64,000 nt of DNA. Origin: Corynebacterium pseudodiphtheriticum DSM 44287. GTDB taxonomy: Bacteria > Actinomycetota > Actinomycetes > Mycobacteriales > Mycobacteriaceae. Where the stretch lies: the NCBI RefSeq assembly GCF_000688415.1, contig NZ_JIAH01000006.1:62001-126000 (forward strand), read 5' to 3'. The first letter of the stretch is position 1, and each line of letters begins with the position of its first letter. The notes under the pieces were generated by a model. It was not told the DNA's origin. It saw only the letters and a program-made list of their open reading frames with translations, and did no database searches. This document shows positions 37,484-44,138 of this stretch, piece after piece. The position numbers and the translations under genes were made by a program.

Positions 37484-37526
37484 GTTGACAGGTCAACTAA
37501 AGTCGTTTTATTGTTGTTGTATCAAC
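37484..37526 (+). promoter_or_regulatory. Inverted repeats over the flavin-reductase promoter
   Basis: GTTGAC-ag-GTCAAC (37484-37497) contains the -35-like TTGACA (37485-37490); a TTTATT box follows after about 16 bp. A second, looser dyad GTTG-tat-CAAC (37516-37526) sits just after it. Together they look like an operator that would block RNA polymerase. Confidence 0.45.
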
Positions 37527-37549
37527 TTCATTATTTCTAGGAGGTAACC

Positions 37550-38107
37550 GTGAATATTGGTGTCTTTATTGGTTCGATCCGTGCAGGCCGCGCTGGTGAA
37601 GCGATTGGCCACTGGGTGCACGAGCACGCATCCCACCGCAATGACGGCCACAATTACGAAATCATCGACCTGCAGGATCATGACCTGCCATTTTTGGCTG
37701 CAGATACCGTCCCTGCCATGGCCAATGGCGAGTACGGGGATCCTAAGACCCAGCAGTGGGCCAAAGTAATTGCCCAGTACGACGGCTTTGTTTTCGTGAC
37801 TCCGGAATATAACGGCACCGTACCTGGCCCAATGAAAAATGCCTTCGACCAGCTTGGCCAGGAATGGCAGGGCAAACCAATCGGTTTCGTCGGCTACGGT
37901 TACTCACAGGCAGGCAAAGGTGCGACCGACACCTGGCGCACTGTAGTTAGCGGTATGTTGGCTATGCAGCTGGCAGACGAAGACGTGAACATCGACCTCA
38001 ATGCTGCATACCCAGAAGATGCCAATGGTGAATTCCGCGCATCCGATGCGGCCAAGGCTGGCCTGGACAAACTGCTTGACCAGGTCACCAGCACTGCACA
38101 AAACTAA
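37550..38107 (+). CDS. NADPH-dependent FMN reductase-like flavoprotein
   Basis: 185 aa flavodoxin-like fold. FMN phosphate loop GSIRAGRAGEAIGHWV at the N-terminus; FVFVTPEYNGTVPGPMKNAFDQL, where PEYNG contacts the flavin; and a GFVGYGYSQAG strand. Related enzymes reduce FMN, azo dyes, quinones or chromate. GTG start with an excellent SD (GGAGGT). The inverted repeats upstream suggest inducible expression. Confidence 0.85.
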   Translation: MNIGVFIGSIRAGRAGEAIGHWVHEHASHRNDGHNYEIIDLQDHDLPFLAADTVPAMANGEYGDPKTQQWAKVIAQYDGFVFVTPEYNGTVPGPMKNAFDQLGQEWQGKPIGFVGYGYSQAGKGATDTWRTVVSGMLAMQLADEDVNIDLNAAYPEDANGEFRASDAAKAGLDKLLDQVTSTAQN

Positions 38108-38812
38108 TTAGCGAGAATGAATCTCGTTTTGCGCGGCGCCTAAACCCCTGGCCACGATTAACCGGGCGGCTTCGGCGCCGGTGGCAATAAACTCATCAAA
38201 ACCAGCCCCGGCTGGGACCGGGCCTAGAACCCAGGCAATGATGTCGTTTCCTTTCCCAGGGTGGCCCACCCCCATACGTACGCGGGGATAATCACGGGTG
38301 CCCAGGTGCTCAGTCGTCGATTTTAGGCCGTTATGTCCGGCTTCATTTCCGCCTTGTTTGAGGCGGATTTTGTGCTCTTTCAGGTCTAACTCATCGTGAA
38401 TAAGCAACACTCGCTCGGCGGGGATGCCCAGTTGTTGAGCAACTTCGGCAATCGCCGGGCCAGAATTATTCATAAAGCTTGCGGTGCGCAGTACCAGAGC
38501 GGAGTTTTCGCCACATTCAATGATGGTGCCGAAAGCCTGCACATCTTTAATAGGCTGGAGGGTCTCGCCGGATGCGGCCAGCAGATCGTCGACCACCATA
38601 TAGCCCACGTTGTGGCGCGTGGCCACATATTTTTGCCCCGGATTACCCAAGCCGACGATTAGCCACTCGGCCGTGACGTCAGCAAGATTTAATACCGGTT
38701 GTTGGGTCGTTGCCCTTTGATACCCACCGTCGGCGGGGTTGGCGATTGCGTCACTAGTGCTTTCGGTATTGCGTCCGAAAATTCTTGATAATAGGTTGCG
38801 CACAATATTCAC
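38108..38812 (-). CDS. Peptidyl-tRNA hydrolase, copy with N-terminal extension
   Basis: 234 aa. Catalytic set intact: GLGNPG (Asn), TRHNVGYMVVD (His), ASFMNNSG (Asn), LLIHDELDL (Asp) and GHNGLKS. About 48 residues precede the catalytic core, starting with a basic amphipathic helix MNIVRNLLSRIFGR and a polar linker; no internal start is well placed to remove them. It releases stalled peptidyl-tRNA. A second pth lies 7 kb downstream next to rplY. It ends just after the convergent flavin reductase stop. Confidence 0.92.
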   Translation of the reverse strand: MNIVRNLLSRIFGRNTESTSDAIANPADGGYQRATTQQPVLNLADVTAEWLIVGLGNPGQKYVATRHNVGYMVVDDLLAASGETLQPIKDVQAFGTIIECGENSALVLRTASFMNNSGPAIAEVAQQLGIPAERVLLIHDELDLKEHKIRLKQGGNEAGHNGLKSTTEHLGTRDYPRVRMGVGHPGKGNDIIAWVLGPVPAGAGFDEFIATGAEAARLIVARGLGAAQNEIHSR

Positions 38813-38889
38813 CCGCCCAGTGTCTCATTATTGCGGGGGTTTTCTCTACTGACTGCTGCACGCCGGTGATCTGCATTAGCCTGGCAGAT

Positions 38890-39888
38890 ATGTCGGAAGT
38901 ATTACGCCAACTAGAATCCCGTATACTCATCGCACCTATGGCAGGTGGCCCGTCCACACCGCGGCTGGTTAACGCAGCCGCTAAAGCTGGTTCCTTCGGT
39001 TTTCTGGCGTTCGGCACCACTTCGGTGGACCACGCGCAGTACATGCTCGCCGGCATGGATTCGGGGGTGCGTTACGGGGTCAATTTATTTGCCCCACAAA
39101 CCCCGCTGGAAATTACTGCGGAGATCAGCGCTTTTCACCAACAATTACAGCGCGACTACGCGGTAGCGGATCAGCTTCCAAACCTGGATTACAGCAATGG
39201 TTGGCAGGATAAGTTGGATGCTGTTGTGTCCGCCGATAATCCACCGACGGTGGTCAGCTCGACATTCGGGTGTTTTAGCTCTGCAGAAATAAGCCGCCTG
39301 CATGAGGCTGGTATCGAGGCATGGGTGACCGTCACCAGTATTGAAGACGCGTTGAGTGCGCAAGATGCAGGTGCCGATGCTCTAGTCGTGCAAGGCCCAG
39401 CCGCTGGTGGTCACCGCGGAACCTGGTCGGTGGAAGAACAACCGTCCGGGCTAGGGTTGGTTGATCTTATCGAGACGATGTCGCTGGCTGGCGTGAATGC
39501 ACAACTCGTGGCCTCTGGTGGGGTGCGTACTGCTGACGATGCCCGTGAGTTGCTTAAGCTTCCGCGGGTGAAAGCGGTGAGTTGCGGTTCGGCGTTTTTG
39601 CTTGCCGACGAAGCCGGCACCAGTGAGTTCAACCGCACCCTACTGCAGGCCGGGGGTGCCTCGGTTGCGACCCGGGCGTTTTCCGGCCGGGTGGCCCGCG
39701 GTCTCGAGACGGAATTTATTCGCGAACACCACGATGACGTGCCGGCGATGTATCCGCTGTTGAACTCATTGCTGGCGCCACTGCGACAGGAGAATGATCC
39801 GCGGGTGGCATATTGCTTGGTCGGCGAAGACGTCGACAAGATCGGTCAGGGCAGTGTCGCCGACATCCTTGCCCAATTACGGGGGTAG
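38890..39888 (+). CDS. Nitronate monooxygenase
   Basis: 332 aa, FMN-dependent TIM barrel of the 2-nitropropane dioxygenase family: IAPMAGGPSTPRLVNAAAKAGSFGFLAFG, VNLFAPQTP, VQGPAAGGHRGTW (flavin phosphate/His region) and LVASGGVRTADDARELLKL...VSCGSAFLLADEAGTS. It detoxifies alkyl nitronates such as propionate-3-nitronate. ATG 38890 gives the compact form; the leader upstream is short. Divergent from pth. Confidence 0.88.
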   Translation: MSEVLRQLESRILIAPMAGGPSTPRLVNAAAKAGSFGFLAFGTTSVDHAQYMLAGMDSGVRYGVNLFAPQTPLEITAEISAFHQQLQRDYAVADQLPNLDYSNGWQDKLDAVVSADNPPTVVSSTFGCFSSAEISRLHEAGIEAWVTVTSIEDALSAQDAGADALVVQGPAAGGHRGTWSVEEQPSGLGLVDLIETMSLAGVNAQLVASGGVRTADDARELLKLPRVKAVSCGSAFLLADEAGTSEFNRTLLQAGGASVATRAFSGRVARGLETEFIREHHDDVPAMYPLLNSLLAPLRQENDPRVAYCLVGEDVDKIGQGSVADILAQLRG

Positions 39889-39952
39889 TAACCAAAATCA
39901 GGGTAGGATGTGGGTTGTAATTTTGCACCCCGATACCCCCGCGTAAAGGAAG

Positions 39953-41419
39953 ATGACTGTGAATCAGCCCGCCGAGGTAGGACACGACAACTGGAATGAA
40001 CGCATCGCGCTGGCGCAGGAGATGATCCCGCTGATCAGCTCGCTGCACCGCAACAACAACGTTGTGACCTCTATTTTTGGTCGTTTGCTGATTAGCGTCA
40101 CCGACATCGATATCATCAAAGCCCACGAACGTGCGCACCAGGTCATCGAAGAAGACTTGCCGCTGGAGAAGACCCTGCCGGTGCTGCGCGAACTCACCTC
40201 AATGGATTTGGGTACTGCATCGATCGACGTCGGGCGCTTGGCCGTTGGGTTTGCGCAATCCGGTGCTACTGATCTTTCTGACTACCTGCACTCCGAGTTA
40301 GAGGAAGTCATTGGTGGCCGCACCAACGTGAAAGAACCCACCGACGTCGTGCTGTACGGTTTTGGCCGTATTGGTCGTCTGCTCGCACGCATCCTGGTGG
40401 AGCGCGAAGCATCCTATGGCGGTGTGCGTTTGCGTGCGATTGTCGTGCGCTCCAAGGGCGACGGCGACATCATTAAACGTGCCTCGCTGCTGCGCCGTGA
40501 TTCCGTGCATGGCGAATTCAACGGCACCATTTCCGTGGATGAAGAAAACAACATTATCTGGGCAAACGGCACCAAGATCCAGGTTATCTACGCCAACGCG
40601 CCACAGGAAATCGATTACACCTCCTATGGCATCAACAACGCCATTGTCGTCGACAACACCGGCGCATGGCGTGATCGCAAGGGCTTGTCGCAGCACCTGG
40701 AGGCCAAGGGCGCAGACCGTGTCTTGCTGACGGCGCCGGGCAAGGGCGATATCCCGAACGTCGTTTTCGGCATCAACGAAGACAGCATTAGTGACGATGA
40801 CAAGGTGCTATCTGCAGCATCCTGTACCACCAACGGCATTACTCCGGTGCTCAAGGCACTGGGCGATCGCTACGGCGTCGCGCACGGCCACGTGGAAACC
40901 GCCCACTCGTTTACCAACGACCAGAACCTCATCGACAACTACCACAAGGGTGACCGTCGTGGACGCGCTGCGGGTCTGAATATGGTGCTCACCGAAACCG
41001 GTGCTGCCAAGGCGGTATCAAAGGCCTTGCCGGAATTCGAAGGCAAGCTCACCGGTAATGCTATCCGCGTGCCAACCCCGAACGTTTCGATGGCGGTGTT
41101 GAACCTGGAACTGGAAACTGAGGTGACCAAGGACGAGGTCAATGACTACTTGCGCAAGGTGGCGCTGCTGTCGAATCTGCGTCAGCAGGTGGACTACGTC
41201 AACGACCCAGAATTGGTCTCCTCGGACTTCGTTGGCTCCGTTAAAGCCGGTGTGGTCGATGGCTTGGCGACGATTGCCAATGGCACCAAACATTTGGTGG
41301 TCTATGTGTGGTACGACAACGAGTATGGCTACTCCAACCAGGTAGTACGCTTCGTTGAAGACATCGCGGGTAAGCGTCCCCGCGTGCTGCCGCACCGCAG
41401 CCCAATCAGCGAGCTATAA
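39953..41419 (+). CDS. gapB: Glyceraldehyde-3-phosphate dehydrogenase, GapB/GapX type
   Basis: 488 aa, about 120 residues longer than glycolytic GapA because of an N-terminal helical extension. Rossmann start VVLYGFGRIGRLLARI, catalytic SAASCTTNGITPVLKAL with Cys291, SFTNDQNLIDNYHKGDRRGRAAGLNMV, GNAIRVPTPNVSMAVL and the C-terminal WYDNEYGYSNQVVRFVEDIA. In C. glutamicum this form serves the gluconeogenic direction, fitting its closeness to aceA/aceB. Its last part is duplicated 940 bp downstream. Confidence 0.93.
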   Translation: MTVNQPAEVGHDNWNERIALAQEMIPLISSLHRNNNVVTSIFGRLLISVTDIDIIKAHERAHQVIEEDLPLEKTLPVLRELTSMDLGTASIDVGRLAVGFAQSGATDLSDYLHSELEEVIGGRTNVKEPTDVVLYGFGRIGRLLARILVEREASYGGVRLRAIVVRSKGDGDIIKRASLLRRDSVHGEFNGTISVDEENNIIWANGTKIQVIYANAPQEIDYTSYGINNAIVVDNTGAWRDRKGLSQHLEAKGADRVLLTAPGKGDIPNVVFGINEDSISDDDKVLSAASCTTNGITPVLKALGDRYGVAHGHVETAHSFTNDQNLIDNYHKGDRRGRAAGLNMVLTETGAAKAVSKALPEFEGKLTGNAIRVPTPNVSMAVLNLELETEVTKDEVNDYLRKVALLSNLRQQVDYVNDPELVSSDFVGSVKAGVVDGLATIANGTKHLVVYVWYDNEYGYSNQVVRFVEDIAGKRPRVLPHRSPISEL

Positions 41420-41462
41420 GTCGTGAGAAGTTGATGCACTGGTACTAGTGCCAGTGCCGATA

Positions 41463-41498
41463 AAAGCCGCGGGTCCGCTCTCGGATCCCGCGGCTTTA
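41463..41498 (+). terminator. gapB terminator, copy 1
   Basis: AAAGCCGCGGGTCC pairs with GGA-T-CCCGCGGCTTT around GCTCTC, then TATTTTG. A single T bulges in the 3' arm. The same terminator recurs at 42609. Confidence 0.9.
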
Positions 41499-41522
41499 TT
41501 TTGTGTTTGCGTGGTGCCTGGT

Positions 41523-41585
41523 TTAGCTTTCCAGCTGGATGGGTTCAAACCCCAATACGTCGACAGCCATGCCGTGCTTTTCGTC
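41523..41585 (-). pseudogene. 3'-end remnant of the MhuD-like heme-oxygenase gene
   Basis: Read on the minus strand this encodes DEKHGMAVDVLGFEPIQLES followed by a stop, against DEKRGMAVDVLGFESIQLEH in the intact gene at 42708. Only about 20 codons remain, and the rest is replaced by the unrelated cassette. It shows that the gapB-mhuD junction exists twice. Confidence 0.85.
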
Positions 41586-41827
41586 ACTGCTACTGGAGCG
41601 GATTGATGACTTTGCATTTGTCTGAAGATGCAGCGTTACGGATTGCGAATAACCACGAAGACGTATGGCCGAATGATCCAGGCGAAGCGGAGATGGATGT
41701 TCTTAACAATGCTGCAGGACGTGCTATTGGGTTGATGATAAAAGGAAAAGAGGGTATGGATAAGGGAATCGTTTATGTCTGTAAAGATATGGCGAATGCA
41801 TCTTTGCTAGAGACATTGCCGAAATGA
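41576..41827 (+). pseudogene. 5'-truncated toxin-like module (DUF6973-like C-terminal part)
   Basis: The open frame reads AFRHCYWSGLMTLHLSEDAALRIANNHEDVWPNDPGEAEMDVLNNAAGRAIG and runs to LLETLPK. The pattern R-H-x-Y-W...H-E-D...M-D-x-x-N-N-x-x-G-R-x-I-G resembles a domain I recall as DUF6973, found near the C-termini of secreted or polymorphic-toxin-like proteins. The conserved block begins right at the recombination border, so the N-terminal part (export signal and start) is missing. An ATG at 41606 with GGAG upstream could still give 73 aa. Its stop overlaps the lipoprotein start as ATGA. Confidence 0.55.
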
Positions 41828-42303
41828 GATATTCTTCCCGTTTTCCCTTGAGTTTTGGGCAGGGTAAAGCGTTCCTTGCGTTGTCTTTGATGGCGTTCTT
41901 GGTGGCTTGTTCAAGCGAAATTGAACAAGCGTTACCAGCTGCAAGTGAATCTGGGGGCCCGGTTACTATCTCGGTTCGCGATGCTTATGGTCAGCATTGG
42001 GTAGAATTTGGTGTCCAATGTCCGTACACCAGTGTCGATGATATTTCCGAACATCTGGGTCTGGAGCCTGATGAGGCTTATGACTTAGGCAGCTACGACA
42101 CTCAAGAGGTGGTGTACCTGAAAGATGCCGACGGTGACGTTGATTTTGACGTGCTCGATAGGCTAGATGTTACTTTGTGCTCCCATAGGGCCCCGGAATA
42201 CTTTGGTTATCGTGGATGGTTACCGGCAGACCTGCCTCTGATTTTTGAGGTTAATTATGATGGTTGGGCCCTCACAGGGGTGGGTGATACAACCACGGAA
42301 TAG
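41824..42303 (+). CDS. Small lipoprotein coupled to the truncated module
   Basis: 159 aa. Signal peptide with lipobox FLVACSSE (Cys at about residue 29). The mature part, TISVRDAYGQHWVEFGVQCPYTSVDDISEHLGLEPDEAYDLGSYDTQEVVYLKDADGDVDFDVLDRLDVTLCSHR..., is acidic and contains two cysteines. No family recognised. The start overlaps the preceding stop (ATGA), which is typical of paired genes; if the upstream module is a toxin domain, this could be its membrane-anchored protector. That role is inference only. Confidence 0.6.
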   Translation: MRYSSRFPLSFGQGKAFLALSLMAFLVACSSEIEQALPAASESGGPVTISVRDAYGQHWVEFGVQCPYTSVDDISEHLGLEPDEAYDLGSYDTQEVVYLKDADGDVDFDVLDRLDVTLCSHRAPEYFGYRGWLPADLPLIFEVNYDGWALTGVGDTTTE

Positions 42304-42356
42304 ATCATTCTGTAGCCTAAGTAGCTATACACCATGCCTGCCATTTGTGGGCAGTG

Positions 42357-42565
42357 GGCAAGCTCACCGGTAATGCCATCCGTGTTCCTACCCCGAACGT
42401 TTTGATGGCTTGGCGACGATTGCCAATGGCACCAAACACCTGGTGGTCTACGGCTGGTACGACAACGAGTATGGCTACTCCAACCAGGTAGTACGCTGCG
42501 TTGAAGATATTGCGGGTAAGCGCCCACGTGTGCTGCCGCACCGCAGTCCAATCAGCGAGCTATAA
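42357..42565 (+). pseudogene. gapB 3'-end duplicate with internal deletion
   Basis: Copies gapB bases 41042-41094 and 41257-41419 with about one change in ten. The middle 169 bp are lost between two CGATGGC-type repeats, which shifts the frame. It has no start, so it cannot make an enzyme. Confidence 0.9.
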
Positions 42566-42608
42566 GTCGCGGGGGAGTTGATGCACTGGTACTAGTGCCA
42601 CTGCCGAT

Positions 42609-42645
42609 AAAAGCCGCGGGGTCCGAGATTGGACCCGCGGCTTTT
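42609..42645 (+). terminator. gapB terminator, copy 2
   Basis: AAAAGCCGCGGG-G-TCC pairs with GGACCCGCGGCTTTT around GAGATT, then ATTTG. One G bulges in the 5' arm, at the position opposite the T bulge of copy 1. Confidence 0.85.
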
Positions 42646-42707
42646 ATTTGGGCTAGTGCGTATGCGACACGCTAAACGTGCCGCGAGGATGGTTTTAGCT
42701 TTCCACT

Positions 42708-43001
42708 TTAGTGTTCTAGCTGGATGGATTCGAAGCCGAGCACGTCGACAGCCATGCCGCGTTTTTCATCTTCCACGTGGTTGCCTTCTGGGCGAGCGTC
42801 TGACCACTTCTGGTAGTTTTCTTGGCTATCCCAGCGGGTGATCACGAAGTAGCGATCTTCGCCAGAGACGGGGCGCAGCAATTCGAAGCCTTCAAACCCT
42901 TCTGCCTTGTCGACGCCCTTGGCACGCTGCGCAAAACGCTGCTCGATTTCTTCGGCGGCACCTTCCGGAAAGCTCAGTGCGGAGATGTTTACATAGGTCA
43001 T
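42708..43001 (-). CDS. MhuD/HmoA-like heme-degrading monooxygenase
   Basis: 97 aa ABM-fold protein: MTYVNISALSFPEGAAEEIEQRFAQRAKGVDKAEGFEGFELLRPVSGEDRYFVITRWDSQENYQKWSD...NHVEDEKRG. It aligns without gaps to M. tuberculosis MhuD through the FELLRPV-G-E/D-RYFV block, and the heme-oxygenase triad falls at identical numbers: Asn5 (Asn7 in MhuD), Trp66 and His75. It would open heme to release iron. An unusual leader with competing hairpins lies upstream. The 3' end of this gene is also found as a remnant at 41523. Confidence 0.85.
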   Translation of the reverse strand: MTYVNISALSFPEGAAEEIEQRFAQRAKGVDKAEGFEGFELLRPVSGEDRYFVITRWDSQENYQKWSDARPEGNHVEDEKRGMAVDVLGFESIQLEH

Positions 43002-43031
43002 GGTTCATCCTTTCTGCGGTTGAATACATCC

Positions 43032-43067
43032 ACCATTTTATCTAATGGTAAGCGTTGGGATGGTGGA
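43032..43067 (-). promoter_or_regulatory. Competing inverted repeats in the MhuD-like gene leader
   Basis: ACCATT-ttatct-AATGGT (43032-43049) is a perfect 6-6-6 dyad. The overlapping TCCACCAT (43029-43036) can instead pair with ATGGTGGA (43060-43067). The two stems share CACCAT, so only one can form. The element is 31-66 bp before the ATG of the minus-strand gene. Confidence 0.45.
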
Positions 43068-43090
43068 ATAGTTGTGATCTTTTCCCAAAA

Positions 43091-43912
43091 TTATTCTGGC
43101 TTTCGTGCCACGAGTGCGACGCCGCACAGCACATCGCTGTGCTGATTAAATAGCTTGCGCATGGCCAACATGCGGCGCCGGGCATCGGCGTCCAGGGCGG
43201 CGTTTTTGATGATGCGCAGTGTTCCCAAAAATCCCTCGTCGGCAAGGTTTCGGCGCATTTGCAGCAATGCCATGGGTGCGGTGTCAGTCCATTCCACCTG
43301 CAAACCCGCTTCTTCCACAAGCTTCGTCCACTCAGCAATGGTCAGCGGCCGGGCATTAACCTTAATCACGCGGGCGAGATTCTTGCGCAACTCGGTTTTG
43401 AACTCATCGTCGAGGTCATCGGGTTGCAAGCCGAGCTCGTGGATGGCGTAGCGTCCGCCGGGGCGCAGTACACGGACTGCCTCGTTCACGATCTTCTGCT
43501 TGCCGCGTGGTGATTGCATCGTCAGCATCGCCTCGCCCAACACAACGTCGGCATGAGCATCAGGCAGGCCAGTATCTGCGGCATCTGCATGTACCATGCG
43601 GCCGGTATCTTTGACGATCTCCCCAGTAATGCGCGCGGCATCTTCGTCTTTGTCGACACCGATATAGCTGGCTGGTTGGAAAGTGAGTAGTTCGCTGGCG
43701 GTACGGCCTAATCCAGGCGCTAGCTCGACCACGTCGGCATCAGTAAGTTTGGCGTTGTGCAATAGCTTGCGGGTGAGTTCCAATCCGCCAGGGCGCAGCA
43801 CACGTTTTCCGAGCCGCGCAAGCAGCCAGTGTCCGGGCGCATCTTCTGCGCGGCGCTGTGCATAGGGAAGTGGATTTGTCTTGCCATCGGGGTTCGAGGA
43901 GGTACGGGGCAT
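43091..43912 (-). CDS. Class I SAM-dependent methyltransferase
   Basis: 273 aa. SAM-binding motif VVELAPGLGRTASELLTF, followed by YIGVDKDEDAARI and the motif-IV region ADVVLGEAMLTMQSPRGKQKIVNEAVRVLRPGGRYAIHELG. The type resembles small-molecule (ubiE-like) methyltransferases; substrate unknown. It lies in the same direction as, and 89 bp upstream of, the MhuD-like gene. Its own upstream region has a 10-bp repeat array and a DtxR-like box, so it may be under envelope-stress or iron control. Confidence 0.8.
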   Translation of the reverse strand: MPRTSSNPDGKTNPLPYAQRRAEDAPGHWLLARLGKRVLRPGGLELTRKLLHNAKLTDADVVELAPGLGRTASELLTFQPASYIGVDKDEDAARITGEIVKDTGRMVHADAADTGLPDAHADVVLGEAMLTMQSPRGKQKIVNEAVRVLRPGGRYAIHELGLQPDDLDDEFKTELRKNLARVIKVNARPLTIAEWTKLVEEAGLQVEWTDTAPMALLQMRRNLADEGFLGTLRIIKNAALDADARRRMLAMRKLFNQHSDVLCGVALVARKPE

Positions 43913-43940
43913 GGTGGGTCCTTTCTTTAAGGCCCACCAG

Positions 43941-43970
43941 CGTTAAACAGCGTTAGACAACATTAGACTA
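43941..43970 (-). promoter_or_regulatory. Three 10-bp direct repeats resembling MtrA boxes
   Basis: CGTTAAACAG, CGTTAGACAA, CATTAGACTA in exact 10-bp register, 29 bp before the methyltransferase ATG. On the coding strand this gives TCTAACGCTGTTTAAC and TCTAATGTTGTCTAAC, each one mismatch from the MtrA motif I recall, HSTAACVNNRHSTAAC. Confidence 0.45.
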
Positions 43971-43984
43971 TGACAGATACGTTA

Positions 43985-43999
43985 AGGCAGGCCTAATCT
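43985..43999. promoter_or_regulatory. Candidate DtxR box
   Basis: AGGCAGGCCTAATCT matches 11 of 15 core positions of the DtxR consensus (AGGTTAGCCTAACCT). It is about 73 bp upstream of the methyltransferase gene, which leads toward a heme-degradation gene. Confidence 0.3.
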
Positions 44000-44090
44000 C
44001 GTATCTAATTCTCAGCTTACTAAATGCGACCTGTAAAGAATAGATGACCTAAAATTCGGTGGTTTAGTTTCCTCGAAATGACAGCCAACC

Positions 44091-44117
44091 AAAAAACGCC
44101 CCACCGAAAGTGGGGCG
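44091..44117 (-). terminator. glnA terminator
   Basis: On the minus strand CGCCCCAC-tttcg-GTGGGGCG, an 8-bp stem, is followed by six T. It lies 22 bp past the glnA stop. Confidence 0.92.
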
Positions 44118-44138
44118 CTGGCGCGTGAAGCTTGGTGC

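Noticed and set aside
42255..42551. Minus-strand open frame over the gapB remnant
   Set aside because: Antisense of a pseudogene fragment; no start signal and no recognisable domain.
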